Below are positions 1-12,722 of a stretch of 64,000 nucleotides of DNA, one piece after another (the first letter of the stretch is position 1; each line of letters opens with the position of its first letter). Under the pieces are notes generated by a model, which had not been told where the DNA came from, made no database searches, and worked only from the letters and a program-made list of their open reading frames with translations. The stretch is from contig PTFA01000403.1 in NCBI GenBank assembly GCA_003342895.1, positions 250,537-314,536 of the forward strand, written 5' to 3'. A program made the position numbers and the translations under genes. Origin of the DNA: Casuarius casuarius. Lineage: Eukaryota > Chordata > Aves > Casuariiformes > Casuariidae.

Positions 1-547
1 GGATAAATGATACATATTTAAATAGGAAATTAACACTCCTGACAAATGGAAAGGGACATCTCTGATAAAGACAAGTTTCCCGACAGAAGATGACTGAGTG
101 GGAGGAGATCTTTCTCCAACATCTGCTTGGCTTGTTTAGATTAATCGTCTCCTATTATTCAGTACCGGCTCTCGAGGGAGGATGGACGGGTGGAGGAAGT
201 ATGTTCCAAAATCCAAGTGATTGATCTCATGTATACAGGAGTTTGAAAGGTCAGCTCAATGAAAGAGAGCCTTCTGAGAGAATGACTAACAGAGCTAGAT
301 TTTGTGTACACTAAAAATATGGGGGAAAAATATGTACTGGGTCCTTCATTTTTCCTTTGTCACAGTAGGTGACAAAGTGAGGGAACACAGTATGTGATGC
401 CTAGTGTATTCCCACTATTCCCTCTCACATTCTCATCTTCAAGGCAACTAGCAATGGTCATGTGGCAGCCTAAGTGATCTTATAGCAGTTGATTTCCCAA
501 CTTGTATGCTTTAAATAGGTGAATACATTCACACACTGTCCTAGAAG
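1..547. other. AT-rich non-coding stretch, nothing recognised
   Basis: All six frames are broken into short pieces. I see no repeat family, RNA gene or promoter-like organisation here. It looks like ordinary single-copy intergenic or intronic DNA. Confidence 0.6.
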
Positions 548-680
548 TTATTGTTACTACTTAGCATTTATATTATAATAGAACTTTAAAGGCCTTGACC
601 AGGTTGATATACCTGCTGGACAGGTACCCTTACAAACAAATACAAAGGACAGTCCCTGTCCTAGAATGTTTATTTATGGT
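548..680 (+). repeat. Degenerate ancient interspersed repeat
   Basis: The block around 604-665 (a 'cctgctggacaggtac' stretch, then 'ttacaaacaaatacaaagga' and 'cagtccctgtcct') resembles the end of an old sauropsid/amniote repeat. In that repeat a 'tgtgctaggcgctgtacaaa' stretch is followed by 'gacagtccctgcccc'. I am matching from memory and the copy is heavily decayed, so family and exact ends are uncertain. Within it, 646-652 (AGGACAG) and 656-662 (CTGTCCT) form a 7-bp inverted repeat around TCC. No coding role. Confidence 0.4.
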
Positions 681-3600
681 ATTCTTTAATAGACTATCCA
701 TCTTATTGAACCTCTAGTCTAAATTAACCAATTAATGAATAAAAAATAATGTTATAATCTCTTAAGGAATCCAGAACAACTTAAAATAACCTGGCTTTTA
801 TTGTACAAAAATATTTTTATATAAAGCCCTCGTCTAAAACCTTATAATTTAATCAGACATATATAAGGCCTCTTCTATCTGTGGCATAAGCTTCCCTCAA
901 CAGAGTACTTCAGCAATAAGTGCCTTATGGGATTTTCAAAAAAGCAATTTTTCTAGCACATCCTCCTTCACTTAACATGAAATACTGCTTATATTCATCA
1001 GCTCCAGGGTCAGACGTTTGGAAATATGCACAAGGTGTCAAGGTAAAGAAATCTTTTATGAACTCTTGTCTGTCTTGAGTGTACCACGGAAAGCCCATTA
1101 CCACCTAGGCTGAATGCCAACCATTGATGTGAATGTCAATCATGGTATCTGAAATGCTAGACCTCTCTGTATAAGAACTTGGACTCCCTAACAACTGATA
1201 CAATCTATGATAACAATGTAATAATGCATGAGCCAAAACTTATTTTAGTATCCTATTTCTTTGCTATGAACTCTCAGCAAAATGCTTAGAGTCTGATTTT
1301 GCATGTCTAAAGCTGACAAGATTTGGGATAAGTTTTTGATCACTTTGGATTTAAAGATTCAATCACTTGATTGAAGTTTTTGAAAACTGTCTAAATCCTT
1401 GGAGTGTCAGTGAATGATGATGACAAATTGTCTCTTTTTAAAAATCAGAAACAACTCTGTTTAAATACATGAAAGCCTGAAGGGTGATCTTTTTTTTTCC
1501 TTGGCTTCTGAGTTTTACTGATTCTTTTTTCCTGGAAAAAGAGATGGTCAGAGTACTAGACTAGAAGTTTTGGGAGCATGACAAATTCTTAAAAACTGGC
1601 AGCAATTCTATTTGTTGAGCATAACATAAAGATATGTTCAATTGCCTGTTTCCATAGTTCTCAAAAAAAATAGGAAATAAGAGTAATAAAGAATTAATCT
1701 TTTGTGCTGCATTTTCAAATAGCCTATGCAATCTATATTGGATTGTGCTTCTTTGTCTTTTCTCTCTTTTTTTCTTTCATTTAAAGTGTGAAGTGGTGTA
1801 TTGTCTAAAAGTAAATTCTGTACACAAGTGGGTTCTCGCAACTGGTAGAGTTATAGATATTCCACTGTTGTGGCAGGACTCGCAATCTGCAGAATGTTTT
1901 TTCCCTATTTCAGTAAATCAAGTTCAGTTATTTCTGGAAACATTACATTGTGGAGCTGAGAATGAAAGTACCTCTCTCTTTTCAACTTTGTACTTCCCAT
2001 CCTGACAGTTTATGAGGCAGATGTGGCAGGGTGAGGCTTGCTCTCTGAGGAGTCCATCACTGCTAACTCAAGCAGACAGCTGGCTGCAGAGTTATATGAA
2101 GTGTTTCCTCATTCCCAGCATTTCCAGTCCTTGTTGGCTAAAAAAATGAGGAGGCAGCGACAATTAAGATGACCATGCCAAGTGATTTGGAGGTTATGCA
2201 TGTACAGCTAAGTCTGATGGCCAAAAGATTGTATGCAAAATAAATAAGTCAAGCTAGATAATGAACAGTTCAGTTATACAGTGCAGTGATAGCTATAGAA
2301 AGAGTTATGCCTGATGAAGAAGGACTTAGTAAGTTAAACAGCACATCAGAGAGATGAACAGTACTCACCTAATTGTATCTCCTACACATTTGGAAATAAA
2401 TCCCACAGATTGCAGCTAAAAGCTTCTTTTCAGAATTTAGCATTTTCATATTGGGAACAGGATAACATCAATGTGTAATTGCATTAGAGTTACTCTTTAC
2501 TTCTTTTACAGTTTTGCAACAGCTTTGTTTTGGAATGGATAAAATCTGAGTCAATGCCTAGTCTAATAACACAAAGAGATCACTCAGAAGATGATATACA
2601 TTTAAAAATTGTATCTGAGCCAGGGGCATGCAGAATGTATTAGTATATACTACCGATACACTATCCTATCTCCGTTGCCTGCCCTCTTAATCGACAGCCT
2701 CAGTATTTTTATTGATTTTATAGTAGAGATATTCAGTTCTGTAATAAAGAGTAACAGCATCAGCTCTTGCTGCCAAGCACTGCCAGCAAATGGTTGAGCA
2801 GCAACCCAGTTAGAAGGATAAACAGTAAAACAGCTAAAGCTGTCTGGTGAGGTTAGAGGAGCATCAAATGTCACCTCAAGTAGTACAGAAGCTTGATCTA
2901 AGAGCAGCACAGAATTGTGACGAGGAGGTTAAGAACCAAAGAGGAGGATGAGAATGGGTGGGAGAACTACCGTCTAGAGGCCATATATGAAGGAGAATAT
3001 GCACATGAAGAGTTCCTGAGTTCTGCATAGCAGAATGAGGATTTGATGCTGTGGTGTGCGCTTGTGCACGTGTGTGTGTTGGGGCAGGGGGAAAGGCAAT
3101 GAAAGCCAATACCAGCTATGGTTAAAGGAAGGATCATGTCTGAGAGGTGAGCACGCAGAACACAACTGTGGCAGTTGTAATCATTTGGTTCTTCTTTTTG
3201 CCTAGACAAGGCATTGTCCTCTGCCAGAAATGCTTATTCATGAGACAAGGTAGAGAGAAGGTAGAACTGACAAAACTGGGGTGAAGAGGGAAGGGGGAGC
3301 CCAGCTGCATTTAATGCTCCTCAACTTCCATCTCTATTCAGCATGTCCTGCTACTGATGCTGCTAATTATTGTGGCTGAATGCAAGCCAATGAGGCTGAC
3401 TATGGCAAAGTTAAATAGATCATACAAGCAAATACCAGTTCACTTATGAGAGCTATGTTATACAGAGATCTCAGATTGATTTAACTGCTGCTCCAGCTTT
3501 AGGGACCAGTCATTCAGAAGGGAACATTACTGCTGGAGGGTGCAGAAGTCTCTATAACAGGCCATCATTTGTCCTTTCAGTATTGAGATACCCACCTTTA

Positions 3601-4569
3601 GTCTACATTTGAGTAGGAAAACAGCTATGGTAACTTCATTGTTTATATTGGCAAGTAGTTACTTCTTAATGCTGATGAGTGTAAGGGCTAAAAGCCAAAT
3701 GTCAATTCAAATTCCAGTCATCTATTACAAGGCAGAGATTATTGCTCCTACACACTGTGAAATTTGGATTGGCAGAAATCAGGAAAAATTCAAGCAGTAC
3801 TGTAAAGATGTGCCAGCTCTCCTGTAAGAAGAGAAGTATAATTTGTGGAAAATACACTTACCAGAAGGCATAGTAAAATTGGTGGAAAACTTACTTAAGC
3901 TGCCAGTTATAAACCAGCTCCCTTCTGTCTAGAACTGCCTGTGCCAGAAAAGGCATACAAGGAAAGAAATCCCTAGAAAAGACTATTTCTTTAGAAAGGG
4001 CAAAAAAGTCCCGGAGAAGGCACCAATGAGGAAAAAATTGTTTTCTACTGTGCTTCTGATATACTTGAGCTGTGGACAAACAAAAGCATTTAATTTTTGT
4101 AATTACATGTGAAGAGCAGAGATATGCCCCTTTGGGAGGTTGGGGGAGAATGCACCCTGCATTCACAGGGTACCATTCAAATACAAACAGATGGTGCAAA
4201 TGAAGGAGGAATAGACCAGAATACATTCAGTCGGTCCTTTCCCCTGAAGTGAATCCGCATTTGAAAAGGCCTTAAAAGAATACTGCTACGGTTGTCAAGT
4301 TAAATACTCAAAAGTTAGAAAATACCAGAATTTAGGCTAACAAAACCATTTTGACACCCACTCTCACTGCTTCGTACCTACAAACACTATTGTCTTTAAT
4401 TTATTACACACCTTTCTTTCCAGATTCTTCTGCATCATTCTTCTCTCTGATGAGAATGCTGTCAAGCAGGAATACTGAAAATAAAATGATCCTTTTCATC
4501 ATTAATTTCATCTTCTGTTCTGAATGTCATCATTTTTTTTTAATCTGTAGAGTATTATAGTGTTTCACT
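681..4569. other. Long AT-rich non-coding stretch
   Basis: No recognisable gene. The open frames are 60-110 codons, begin at arbitrary ATGs and have no domain-like composition. For example 3609-3827 (+) encodes a 72-residue hydrophobic-start peptide and 3891-4226 (-) a 111-residue one, neither recognisable. A GT-rich alternating patch lies near 3055-3085. No RNA gene or clear transposon was found. Confidence 0.55.
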
Positions 4570-4680
4570 GACATTAATAAACTTTAATTCTACTCATGCG
4601 AGATAAGGGACTGCTACTAGTCTCAATTTTCAGATAAGGAAATTGAGGCTGAGAAGGAAATTGATTATCTATTAATTTTA
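4570..4680. repeat. Fragment resembling an ancient MIR/L2-type tail
   Basis: The segment at about 4626-4660 (tctcaattttcagataagg, then aaattgaggctgagaagg) matches the pattern 'ccccattttacagatgagga / aactgaggcacagagagg' shared by MIR-like SINEs and L2-type LINE ends. The copy is short and diverged. It is most likely a relic in the orientation opposite to the 'cccatctgtaaaatgggg' form seen near 12.65 kb. Confidence 0.5.
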
Positions 4681-5336
4681 GTGCCTAATAATAGACACTT
4701 ACAACCTGACTTTTCCAGGCATGTAGCATTGTTAAGCCTGTTGTGTATATGTCTATACAGCATTATGTGTTAGGATCTCTTAGAAGGTTAATTAGCTAAG
4801 GATTAGGAATGTGGCTACATATTACTGTCACACTACATTGTAAATTAAATATTCACAGTTTTTATCCCACTGATTTCAGTTGAAACGAGTGCTCAGCACT
4901 TCTGCAAAGCAAACATCCAAATGGCAAGCCAAGCAGTCAGAAGATGAGGACACAACTGATGAATGCCTGTAAAAATGCTGTTTGATTGTATTACCTAACA
5001 TCACACAAATTCCTCCTTATGGCTGGGACCATCCTTTCTCTTTCTGAAATATTCTCCTCTGTTTATGATGCATGTTTCAACAGATGGAGCAAGGAAGTCC
5101 TGCATTTTGTAGAGATAACTGTGTACCACTTCTTTGCTCAGACAAAGTCAATCCTGTCCAATTTAAGGGGAAAAATCCCTGGGAAAAAAGTTTCTGATTT
5201 TGTAATGTAAGGCTATGACAAAGCATATGGGCAAAAAGAGTGAGTAAATTAAAGACTCCTGAGTGACCTTAATTCTGGCATTCTCTCACTTGCAACCCTG
5301 ATACTCAAACCATTTTTACACCTTGGCAGGGATCAT

Positions 5337-5338
5337 TT

Positions 5339-5374
<36 letters not shown>

Positions 5375-5452
5375 CCCTTTCTCCTTTCTCTTTCTTTTCC
5401 CATTTTTTTTCATTTTCTTTTCTTTTTTCTTTTTTCTTCTTCCTTTGACACC
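5337..5452. repeat. Poly(T) and polypyrimidine tract
   Basis: An uninterrupted run of 34 T at 5341-5374 continues into about 75 bases made almost only of C and T (two isolated A). No LINE or processed-pseudogene body is visible on the minus strand next to it, so I read it as simple-sequence expansion rather than a poly(A) tail. Length is likely to vary between individuals and assemblies. Confidence 0.9.
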
Positions 5453-5506
5453 TCCCTGGCAAAATATTCTATAAGGGAAGATCATGTTGACAACCCACCA
5501 TGTCCT

Positions 5507-5520
5507 TATATATATATATA
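5507..5520. repeat. (TA)7 microsatellite
   Basis: Seven uninterrupted TA units, flanked by ctt and ggc. Confidence 0.9.
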
Positions 5521-5568
5521 GGCTTCCATAACAGGCAGAGACTCAAATCACGCAGTTATGTGCTAGTG

Positions 5569-5598
5569 CCACACCAGTGGAACAAGTTGCTGGTGTGG
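5569..5598. repeat. Inverted repeat with 9-bp perfect arms
   Basis: CCACACCAG (5569-5577) and CTGGTGTGG (5590-5598) are exact reverse complements around a 12-nt spacer. It could be extruded or folded as a short hairpin. Nothing around it indicates a gene. Confidence 0.7.
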
Positions 5599-8313
5599 AC
5601 TCTGACAGGTGTTGGGTCATGGATGAACACAGCTTGACCATCTTTGTTACCTCCTTTTAATATGCTTTCATTCTGCATGCCAATTAATTTGGAAAAGGTT
5701 GGTGCCAAGAGCTTAATCTGTTTACATCCTATGTGGAATATTTAATGATGATGTAAATCCTGCCTCTCTGAGGACAGCAGTCAACATGACAGTGGTAGCT
5801 TTTTATGCATAAAGGCTTTCCTTGTGAACTTCCTTCCCCAGCATCCAGAGTAAGGCACAAACTAGTTTATAGCTGAGACAAGCTATTTGCTTCAGGCATC
5901 TCACAAACTACAGTATCTATCAGACTGACCAGTAATTTTAGAGGAAAATAGTGAGAACAAAGTCTGGGACATGCTAAAAAAATACACACAAAGAACTGTG
6001 ATTTTGTGAAGAAGAATAGACTAGGACCCAGACAATGCATTTTTAGAGATTTCAGCCGCAGGTTGCATATTATAAAAGAAAAGTGTCTCTGTTAAAATAA
6101 ATGCAGCATGTTAGAAGGAGGAAGACGAATACCAGAATTTCAGCACAGCTAAAAGACATTTGTCACACAGATACTCACTTAATCTTGAAGGGAATTAAGC
6201 AATATTTGAAGATAAATTTGATTGAATGCAGGAGATAATAACACTTCGAGTTCTTTGGCTTGAAAACCAGGTTGGGCATTGGTTAATTGTTTGAAAGCAT
6301 AAAAGAATCTAATTTTTAACTAAAGTGCAGTGGTAGCATTTAAATAGGTGCAAGTCAGTAGCTGATAAAGGCACATCGTTATTTTAAATTTATCAGCTGA
6401 TCAGATTCTGGTGCTTCAGTTAATCTGGGGGAGAAGTATTCAAGAAAACTGCAGTAAATTTCATTACTGGAAGTAAGCTATATTCAATCTATTAAGAAAA
6501 TAATAAAGCCCCAAAAAGCTGTACTGACCACTAAGTCCAAAGACTTTAATCAAGTGAGGACTTTCAATTTTAATTTTTAATTTGTTGTTGTTGTTGTTAA
6601 AAAAAAGCTACGAATTCTTGGCACATGGTTACAAGCTGTGAAAGGTAAAACATGACAAAGGTTAGTTAAAAGATCCAGAAGGTTTCGTGTTAGAGTAAAA
6701 AAAATCCCCCGAAATCTGACCAGGATCTCTTTTTTTTTAAATCATGGCTGATCTCATTCTGAGAAAATGTTACAAATCTTGCACATGGAGAAGTAATGTG
6801 GCCAAAGAATTTCCAGATGTTTTTCTGGCCTAGGTCAGTTATTGTCAAAATACAGAAATGACTTGTTTACTAGGTTGCAAAACTCCCATTATCTGTACTG
6901 TACACATCTCTAGCACTGATCAACACAATGTAAGCAGACGTTATACAAATTTAATTCAAGGAATACCAACATGACCAAGAGATCACAACCTTCTGAAGGA
7001 ACTTGATCATTTCTTTTCTGAAGCAGATCAGTGTCAAGGGATTTCAAACACCAGCTCTACATCAAGCAAAGAAGCACAGCCACTGTCTGGGCTCAATAGA
7101 TCCTACAGCTCTACAGATTTGATATATTGCTGGTTGGTACCAGTGGAGTGACTCCCATTGAATTTGCTGGGCTAAGCCCTAGGAGCTGATAGCTTTTGCC
7201 CCAGAAAATTTTCTCTTAGGCTTATTTTTCTCTTCACTGTTACTGGCAGTGACTCTAATGATGGTTTTTCCTCTTGAGGAGTGCAAGGAAGCGCCACTTG
7301 TAAAGAAAAGGATCTGTGAGAGCCTTTTAGTGGAACCCTGAAAAAGCCAGCAAAGGGGTGGAAAACGGCAGCTGTGTCAGGCCAGAGAGCAGCACTGAAA
7401 CATGGCTGATTTGTGTATTAAGTTAGAACTAGTAGAATACTTAGGAAAAAGAACAATATAAGGGAAAAGGGAATTGGATTACAGCCAGGAAGCAGTCTGA
7501 CCAAACCTATTCTTAGGAAAACTGCAATGGGACCTTTAACGAATGGAGTGATTGGTACTTTAGTCTGGTATTTAGTCAAAAGGTATATTTTCAGCTCAGT
7601 GGTCCCTAGAAAGAGGAACTGGAACTGTCTCAGAAGAACTGGTGCTATCAGCTGAACTACTACTTCTTGTGACAGTTCAAGAAGTCATAGTGGAGCCTAA
7701 ATTTTGCCTGCTCCACATTTGAGATCTGGCAGTACATTGTAGTAAGGCTGCAGGCTAGCAACAGCTTGAGCTATTTCTGCTGTAATGATTTTTATAAATG
7801 TACAAGGAAAAAGCTTGGATAAAAAAATCCAGTTAGGAGGAAGTGGTGAATAATCCACAAAAGATAAGAAAAAATAAATCATTATTTCACTGACTTTAAA
7901 AAGTGAGGAAGGTAGAGATTTGCCTACTCTAGGAATCAGATTATGAAGGCAGTAAAATGAGGAATTAGGAGCAGAATAGATAACAGTTGAAGAGGTTATT
8001 AAAAGACTACAGAGTCTAGAAACTGATATAACAGAACAAAGTCTACTCAACCTATATATCAGACTTTTAAAGCAGGCTAGGAAAATCTCTGCAAATTAAC
8101 TTGCAAGCAACTTTTCTTGAAAGCACACAGTACTGATTTATTCAACAAAATAAAATACTGAGAAATGATGTATCTGATTGATTGACTAAAACTTTGCACC
8201 TCAGACATAAAAGTTTTAAACATAGTCTTTAAGCTACAAATGAAAGAATTTTGGTACTTCAAGAAAACAATCATACTTACTGCCCTAATGGACATAGGCA
8301 GGAGTTAATCATT
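5599..8313. other. AT-rich non-coding stretch
   Basis: No gene recognised. It contains a (TTG)5 microsatellite at 6582-6598. A 117-residue open frame at 7697-8050 (-) lacks domain features and looks accidental. The part around 6330-6430 (aggtgcaagtcagtagctga, then tttatcagctgatcag) has a motif-dense look sometimes seen in conserved non-coding DNA, but this cannot be tested from one sequence. Confidence 0.5.
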
Positions 8314-8361
8314 CATATATGTATGTGTACACATGCTTGCGCATGCACACACACATATATA
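8314..8361. repeat. Alternating purine-pyrimidine tract (TA/TG/CA), imperfect palindrome
   Basis: Two runs of strict purine-pyrimidine alternation (about 8314-8336 and 8338-8361) are separated by a tt step. The two halves are imperfect reverse complements around a TTGC centre. Such sequence can adopt Z-DNA or cruciform structure. It is most simply a decayed TG/CA plus TA microsatellite. Confidence 0.8.
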
Positions 8362-9324
8362 AATGTGTACTATTTCCTGTATCCTTCTGGAAAAAGAATT
8401 ATGATTTTCTATGAAGCCTCAATTTTAAAGTAATTATCTTGATTTTATTATGATCCTCATCATATGTAACATTTTTCTTAAAGCCCAGGTCCTGGAGTCC
8501 AAAGACTGCAAAAAATGTCAGTGGAAGAAAAAAAAAGAGATTTTAACCCTCTTGGCTGTTAAAGAAAAGTTGAAAGCCTTAAAGAAATGCAGAGTAAAAG
8601 CTCAGAACATCAAAATGATCCTCCTTAAGCAAAAATATCTCATCACTTCAGCTTTAATATGATTATTTTTTGCAGGGCTTGCCTTACTTTTTTCAAAACT
8701 CTTTAGGATTGGTTATAGTGTAATCTATTCACCCCTAAGGGCCATTTTGATGATATAGAATGGAAATGAGATTAAAGTGCTTTTGTGTTTGCCTCTCTGT
8801 GACCCACTGAGGGCTTGACAGATTGGTAACCATTTTATTCCTGCTCTAGGCACCATGTGGGCTGCAGGTACTTGTTTCTCCTAAAGAAGAGGGAAAGAGA
8901 AATGACGGTGCTTTAGCCAGAGCAGATTCAATGTTTTTTCTGACTGGAGGGCTTTAGAAAATATCACTGTCTCTGGGAAAAATACCTGTTGTTACACTGG
9001 TAACAACCACAGACAATCCATAACGTCCAGTATCCTCCTACATATTAGCTAAAATATAGACATTAGAGTAAAACCTTTGCATCTTTAACATGAGACATTT
9101 ATTTACTTTGTAAAAGTTCTACTTTTGCTGAAATTTTAGTGTTTCAATGATGTATTTCCAAAGATATTCAAGGAAGGATTTCCAGACATCCCTGACAACA
9201 AGCAAAATTTTGGGCAATACTGTTGTAGGTCTTAGATTCATAACCATGTCTTTGGTGGCAGTACTGTGTTAAAGGAGACCAGCTTCACCAGCTGCTTATT
9301 CCTCTTAACTATACCAGCTCCACC

Positions 9325-9357
9325 TTTTTTTGGGGGGGGGGAGGAAGGGGGAATGGG
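9325..9357 (+). repeat. T-run followed by G-rich tract (possible G-quadruplex)
   Basis: A run of T leads directly into ten G (9332-9341), followed by further G runs of 2, 5 and 3 within 16 bases. This satisfies a loose G-quadruplex pattern on the plus strand. No gene or promoter is associated with it. Confidence 0.75.
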
Positions 9358-12331
9358 ACTGCATGGTGTATCGAATTACTGCACTGATCTGAGGTAAAAT
9401 AACTTGTAAAGATCTTGTATTTTCATAAAGCTAAACGCACAGGCTCTGAGTAACTGATTGTTAAGTCCTCATTCAGTGTCTCATATCTCTTCTGAGAGGG
9501 TTCAATATCACTACCTGCTATTCATATTCACCAATTATACTTCTGTGATAATCATTCAAATGAAAACTTTTTGGCATACATTAACAATAAGGTCCAAAAT
9601 AAGGATCTAAAATAACATTGCCTAGAAATACTCCTGCAAAATGGAGTAGGGTCAAAATGATTTCTTTGGTTGTCTGATGAGTCTGAAAATCTTAGAAAAG
9701 AAAAATTTCTAATTTCACTGTAATAAAAAAATATTTAGTTTGGGTTGAATATTTTTATTATTTCTAAAATTTAAAAAAATAAAAATTTCAGCATGAAAAG
9801 GAGTTTTGAATATAAAACACCTGAATATTCCATTCGAAAACTCTGAAATGAGTATTTTAACTTTTCAGAGGTTCCCTTTCACCTACCAGGAACAGTTTGA
9901 CAAAGGGACCCAAACTTCAAGAAAAATAAAAATTGTCACCAAGTTTGACTTTTTAATTCAGAAAAAGCCTTCCTCCAGGTTTTTCATCCAACTGTAATGC
10001 CAGTTGCAAAAAAAGTGTGTTCCTGAACATCAGATTGTTTGTCGTGTTTCCCTAATGGGAAATGCATGTAAGAAATTGACCCTTATTTACAGGACAAAGA
10101 AAGTTCATGAATTATGGTATAGCATCTCTTGTGGAAATGGAACAGGGTTCACATGCTAATGGGCAACAAAACTATCAGGCTTGGAAATTTTCCAGATAGT
10201 AGTAGTAAAAAAAGCCTTAAATATAAAATGCAGAAGAAAGCCAAGAATAATCAAAGACATCAAGAAAAAGGTGAGGGAAACCTTAAAATCAATTGTAACA
10301 TAAAAGAATCCTGCAAACATGAAATTCAGTTAACTCCATGGAGCTGAGAACTGCGCTCATGTGATTTGATACACCATTTAGGTGAATTGCACACTTCTTG
10401 CAGAGAGCCCTGTTACTGTACTGGGGAGGGGGCAAGGTGCTGAGAGCTCTTAACTAGCATATCTGAATGGACCAGGGTCTAAATGCTGAGCCCCTAAGTT
10501 AAAACATCATTTTTGAAGCTGACACCTTCAGATGCTGAATAAGCAAAACTTTCTAGCAGGCCTGTAACATAGACCCTACTGCAGCATAGTCTGGAGTAGG
10601 ATACTTAAAATTTCTGCAAAGTTTCTAGGAGACATTCTTCTGAGGATATATACATCATGGATCTTGAATCCTCTCTCCAAAGAGTCTCTCAGTTATGAGC
10701 TGTACCGGTAACAGACATCTTAGATGTTGGAAATACACAGACTACTTTCCCTGCTCTGTGGTGAATCACAGCTCAAGTCACAGAGAAGTTTATGCCTGTG
10801 CTTTCTGTCCAAAAGTGTATCTCATCCTTAACATAGCAACAACAGACAGATCTTAGGCTTGTTATTCAACAAAACAATTTAGTGCTTTCTTATCCTTAAT
10901 GCATCATTTTTTAATAAGAGCTAGGCTTCAAAACATGCTTCAAATTTGTCAGATGTTTGAAGCCCTGAATAGAAAAGCACTGTTATTCGTGAAAGCAATT
11001 CAGCCCAGCACAAGGGTGAGTTCAAGTGAGACTACCTCCCCATGACTGTCAACTGTTACACTTTAATGCAACAAACAAACTTCGGAAACCAGGGAAAATA
11101 GTCCTAGACAAGACAGTAATAGTACAGCAACTGCACCTTTCAGAACATATTGCAATGTTTATTTTTATTATTGATTAAATTTTGTTAGACTTTGCAGCCT
11201 AATCATAATAGAAATCATGAAGAAGGAAGCCAGATGTTACTCCAGTGAATTCTTATTACTATTAATTTCATTATCAATAATTATTTTTCAATAACCGTTG
11301 TGGCATTATGATGCTACTAATAAAATAATATGTAAATATTATTACTGATAAATCATTATGTACTGTCTAAATATTAAGACTTTTTTTGTCTATGAAAACG
11401 CTATAGCACAGAACAGAGTACATATGATTTAATAGCAAGTCTGAACAAGAAACAAGAAAAGAGACTGTTTTGTTTTTCCCATATTTACATTTTTCCTAAA
11501 AACTCATAATGCTTCTTTAAAAGTAATATGAAGCTTTTATGAATGTAATATACCCACATTACAAGCAATTTCATGCAGGATAAATCCTGCACCACCATAT
11601 AGCACTACTGAATCCATGTTCCTGAACAGAGAATCAATAAGAGCCAAAGAAGGAATTCATATCTCTAAAGGAACATGACTGGAACAGTTCCTTTGAAACA
11701 CTGATTGGGCAAAAATGAGAAGCAAGGGCAGCAAGCCACTGGTGCAAAAATAGTAATTTCTTGTGCTTAATTAAGAAAAAAAATGACAATATTTCAACAT
11801 CCCATCAACAACCAAACAAGCTTTCAAAATACAGCAGGCTTACCCAGAGTGTCTTAATTGCTCGTCCCATACTCACTTTCTCTTCTCTTTTACTACTTAA
11901 AAGAAAAAAAAAAAGTAAAATACTCTTCCAGGAGGAAAGCAAGTCTCCTGCCAGCGCTGACACTTATCTATTTTAAACATTGACAAACTCAACGTAAGTG
12001 GGATCCATATTTTACGAAATTATCTGACATCATTCGTTTGAAGGCCTATTAAGAAGATCTAGCTCAAAATAATTATACATTTTAGGAATATGCTGAATCT
12101 AGCTTTACCAAACATCACAATCTAATAGAGAACCATAACAGACTCTTAAATGAAGCATTAAAATCACTTCCCAGTTAGAGGGTTCCAGAAGTTCTTTTTT
12201 TCTTTGAGACTTAATAAGCAAGACACAAGTCATTATGTGTTTTTCCCTCATTTACAGGCAGGAATTCTCAATGTGGAATGGTGTTCACGGTCATTGTCCC
12301 TTCTCTTGCTGCATGGGAAAATTGTCCCTCA

Positions 12332-12351
12332 AAAAAACACCCCCCCCCCCC
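12332..12351. repeat. A-run followed by C12 homopolymer
   Basis: Seven A, then CA, then twelve C (12340-12351). This is the reverse-complement style of the T-then-G tracts at 9.33 and 35.96 kb. Simple-sequence tract. Confidence 0.85.
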
Positions 12352-12549
12352 AGAAATTCACGTTGTAGAAAAGACTGGCAATCTAAGTACTAGGCTCAGG
12401 TTCAGAAGAATAGGAGTTGAGATATTCCCACAAGAAACCTTGTGGTAAAGGCTAGCTGTGAGAAATAACTGTTCTTTCCAAGTATCGGATGCCACGGACT
12501 GAAAACTACTGTGGATTCATTGATGTGGCAACTGATTTGGGTATCTGAG

Positions 12550-12722
12550 CTCTAATGTGCTATTCCCTGCCTTCACACTGGCAAGCTTGATGACCTTAAA
12601 AGATCACTTCAGCCTTAAAGAGGTTACATACCTCTACAACATAACTTTATTTTTTCCATCTGTACAATAGGGTAACTATGACTGTTGTCTTCGTAAAGCG
12701 TTTTGCTATCTACAGATACGGA
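12550..12722 (+). repeat. Ancient MIR/CORE-SINE-like (or L2-tail-like) repeat
   Basis: The order of motifs matches an old amniote repeat. There is a 'ctgccttcacactgg' stretch, then 'gatgacctta', then a region equivalent to 'caagtcacttaacctc'. It continues with 'tttccatctgtacaataggg' (12655-12672) and ends in 'cgtaaagcgttttgctatc' (12692-12710). This is the plus-strand counterpart of the 'cagtttccccatctgtaaa' / 'gtaaagcgctttg' layout. Divergence is high, as expected of a copy tens of millions of years old. It is the clearest ancient repeat in the window. Confidence 0.65.

Larger units (their letters stand above)
8362..12549. other. AT-rich non-coding stretch
   Basis: No gene recognised; open frames are all below 75 codons. 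The part from about 11150 to 11380 is extremely AT-rich (runs such as attattactgataaatcatt). Homopolymer tracts near 9332 and 12340 are listed separately. Confidence 0.55.

Noticed and set aside
7140..7185. Fragment 'agtggagtgactcccattga' resembling a sauropsid repeat
   Set aside because: Match too short to separate from chance.
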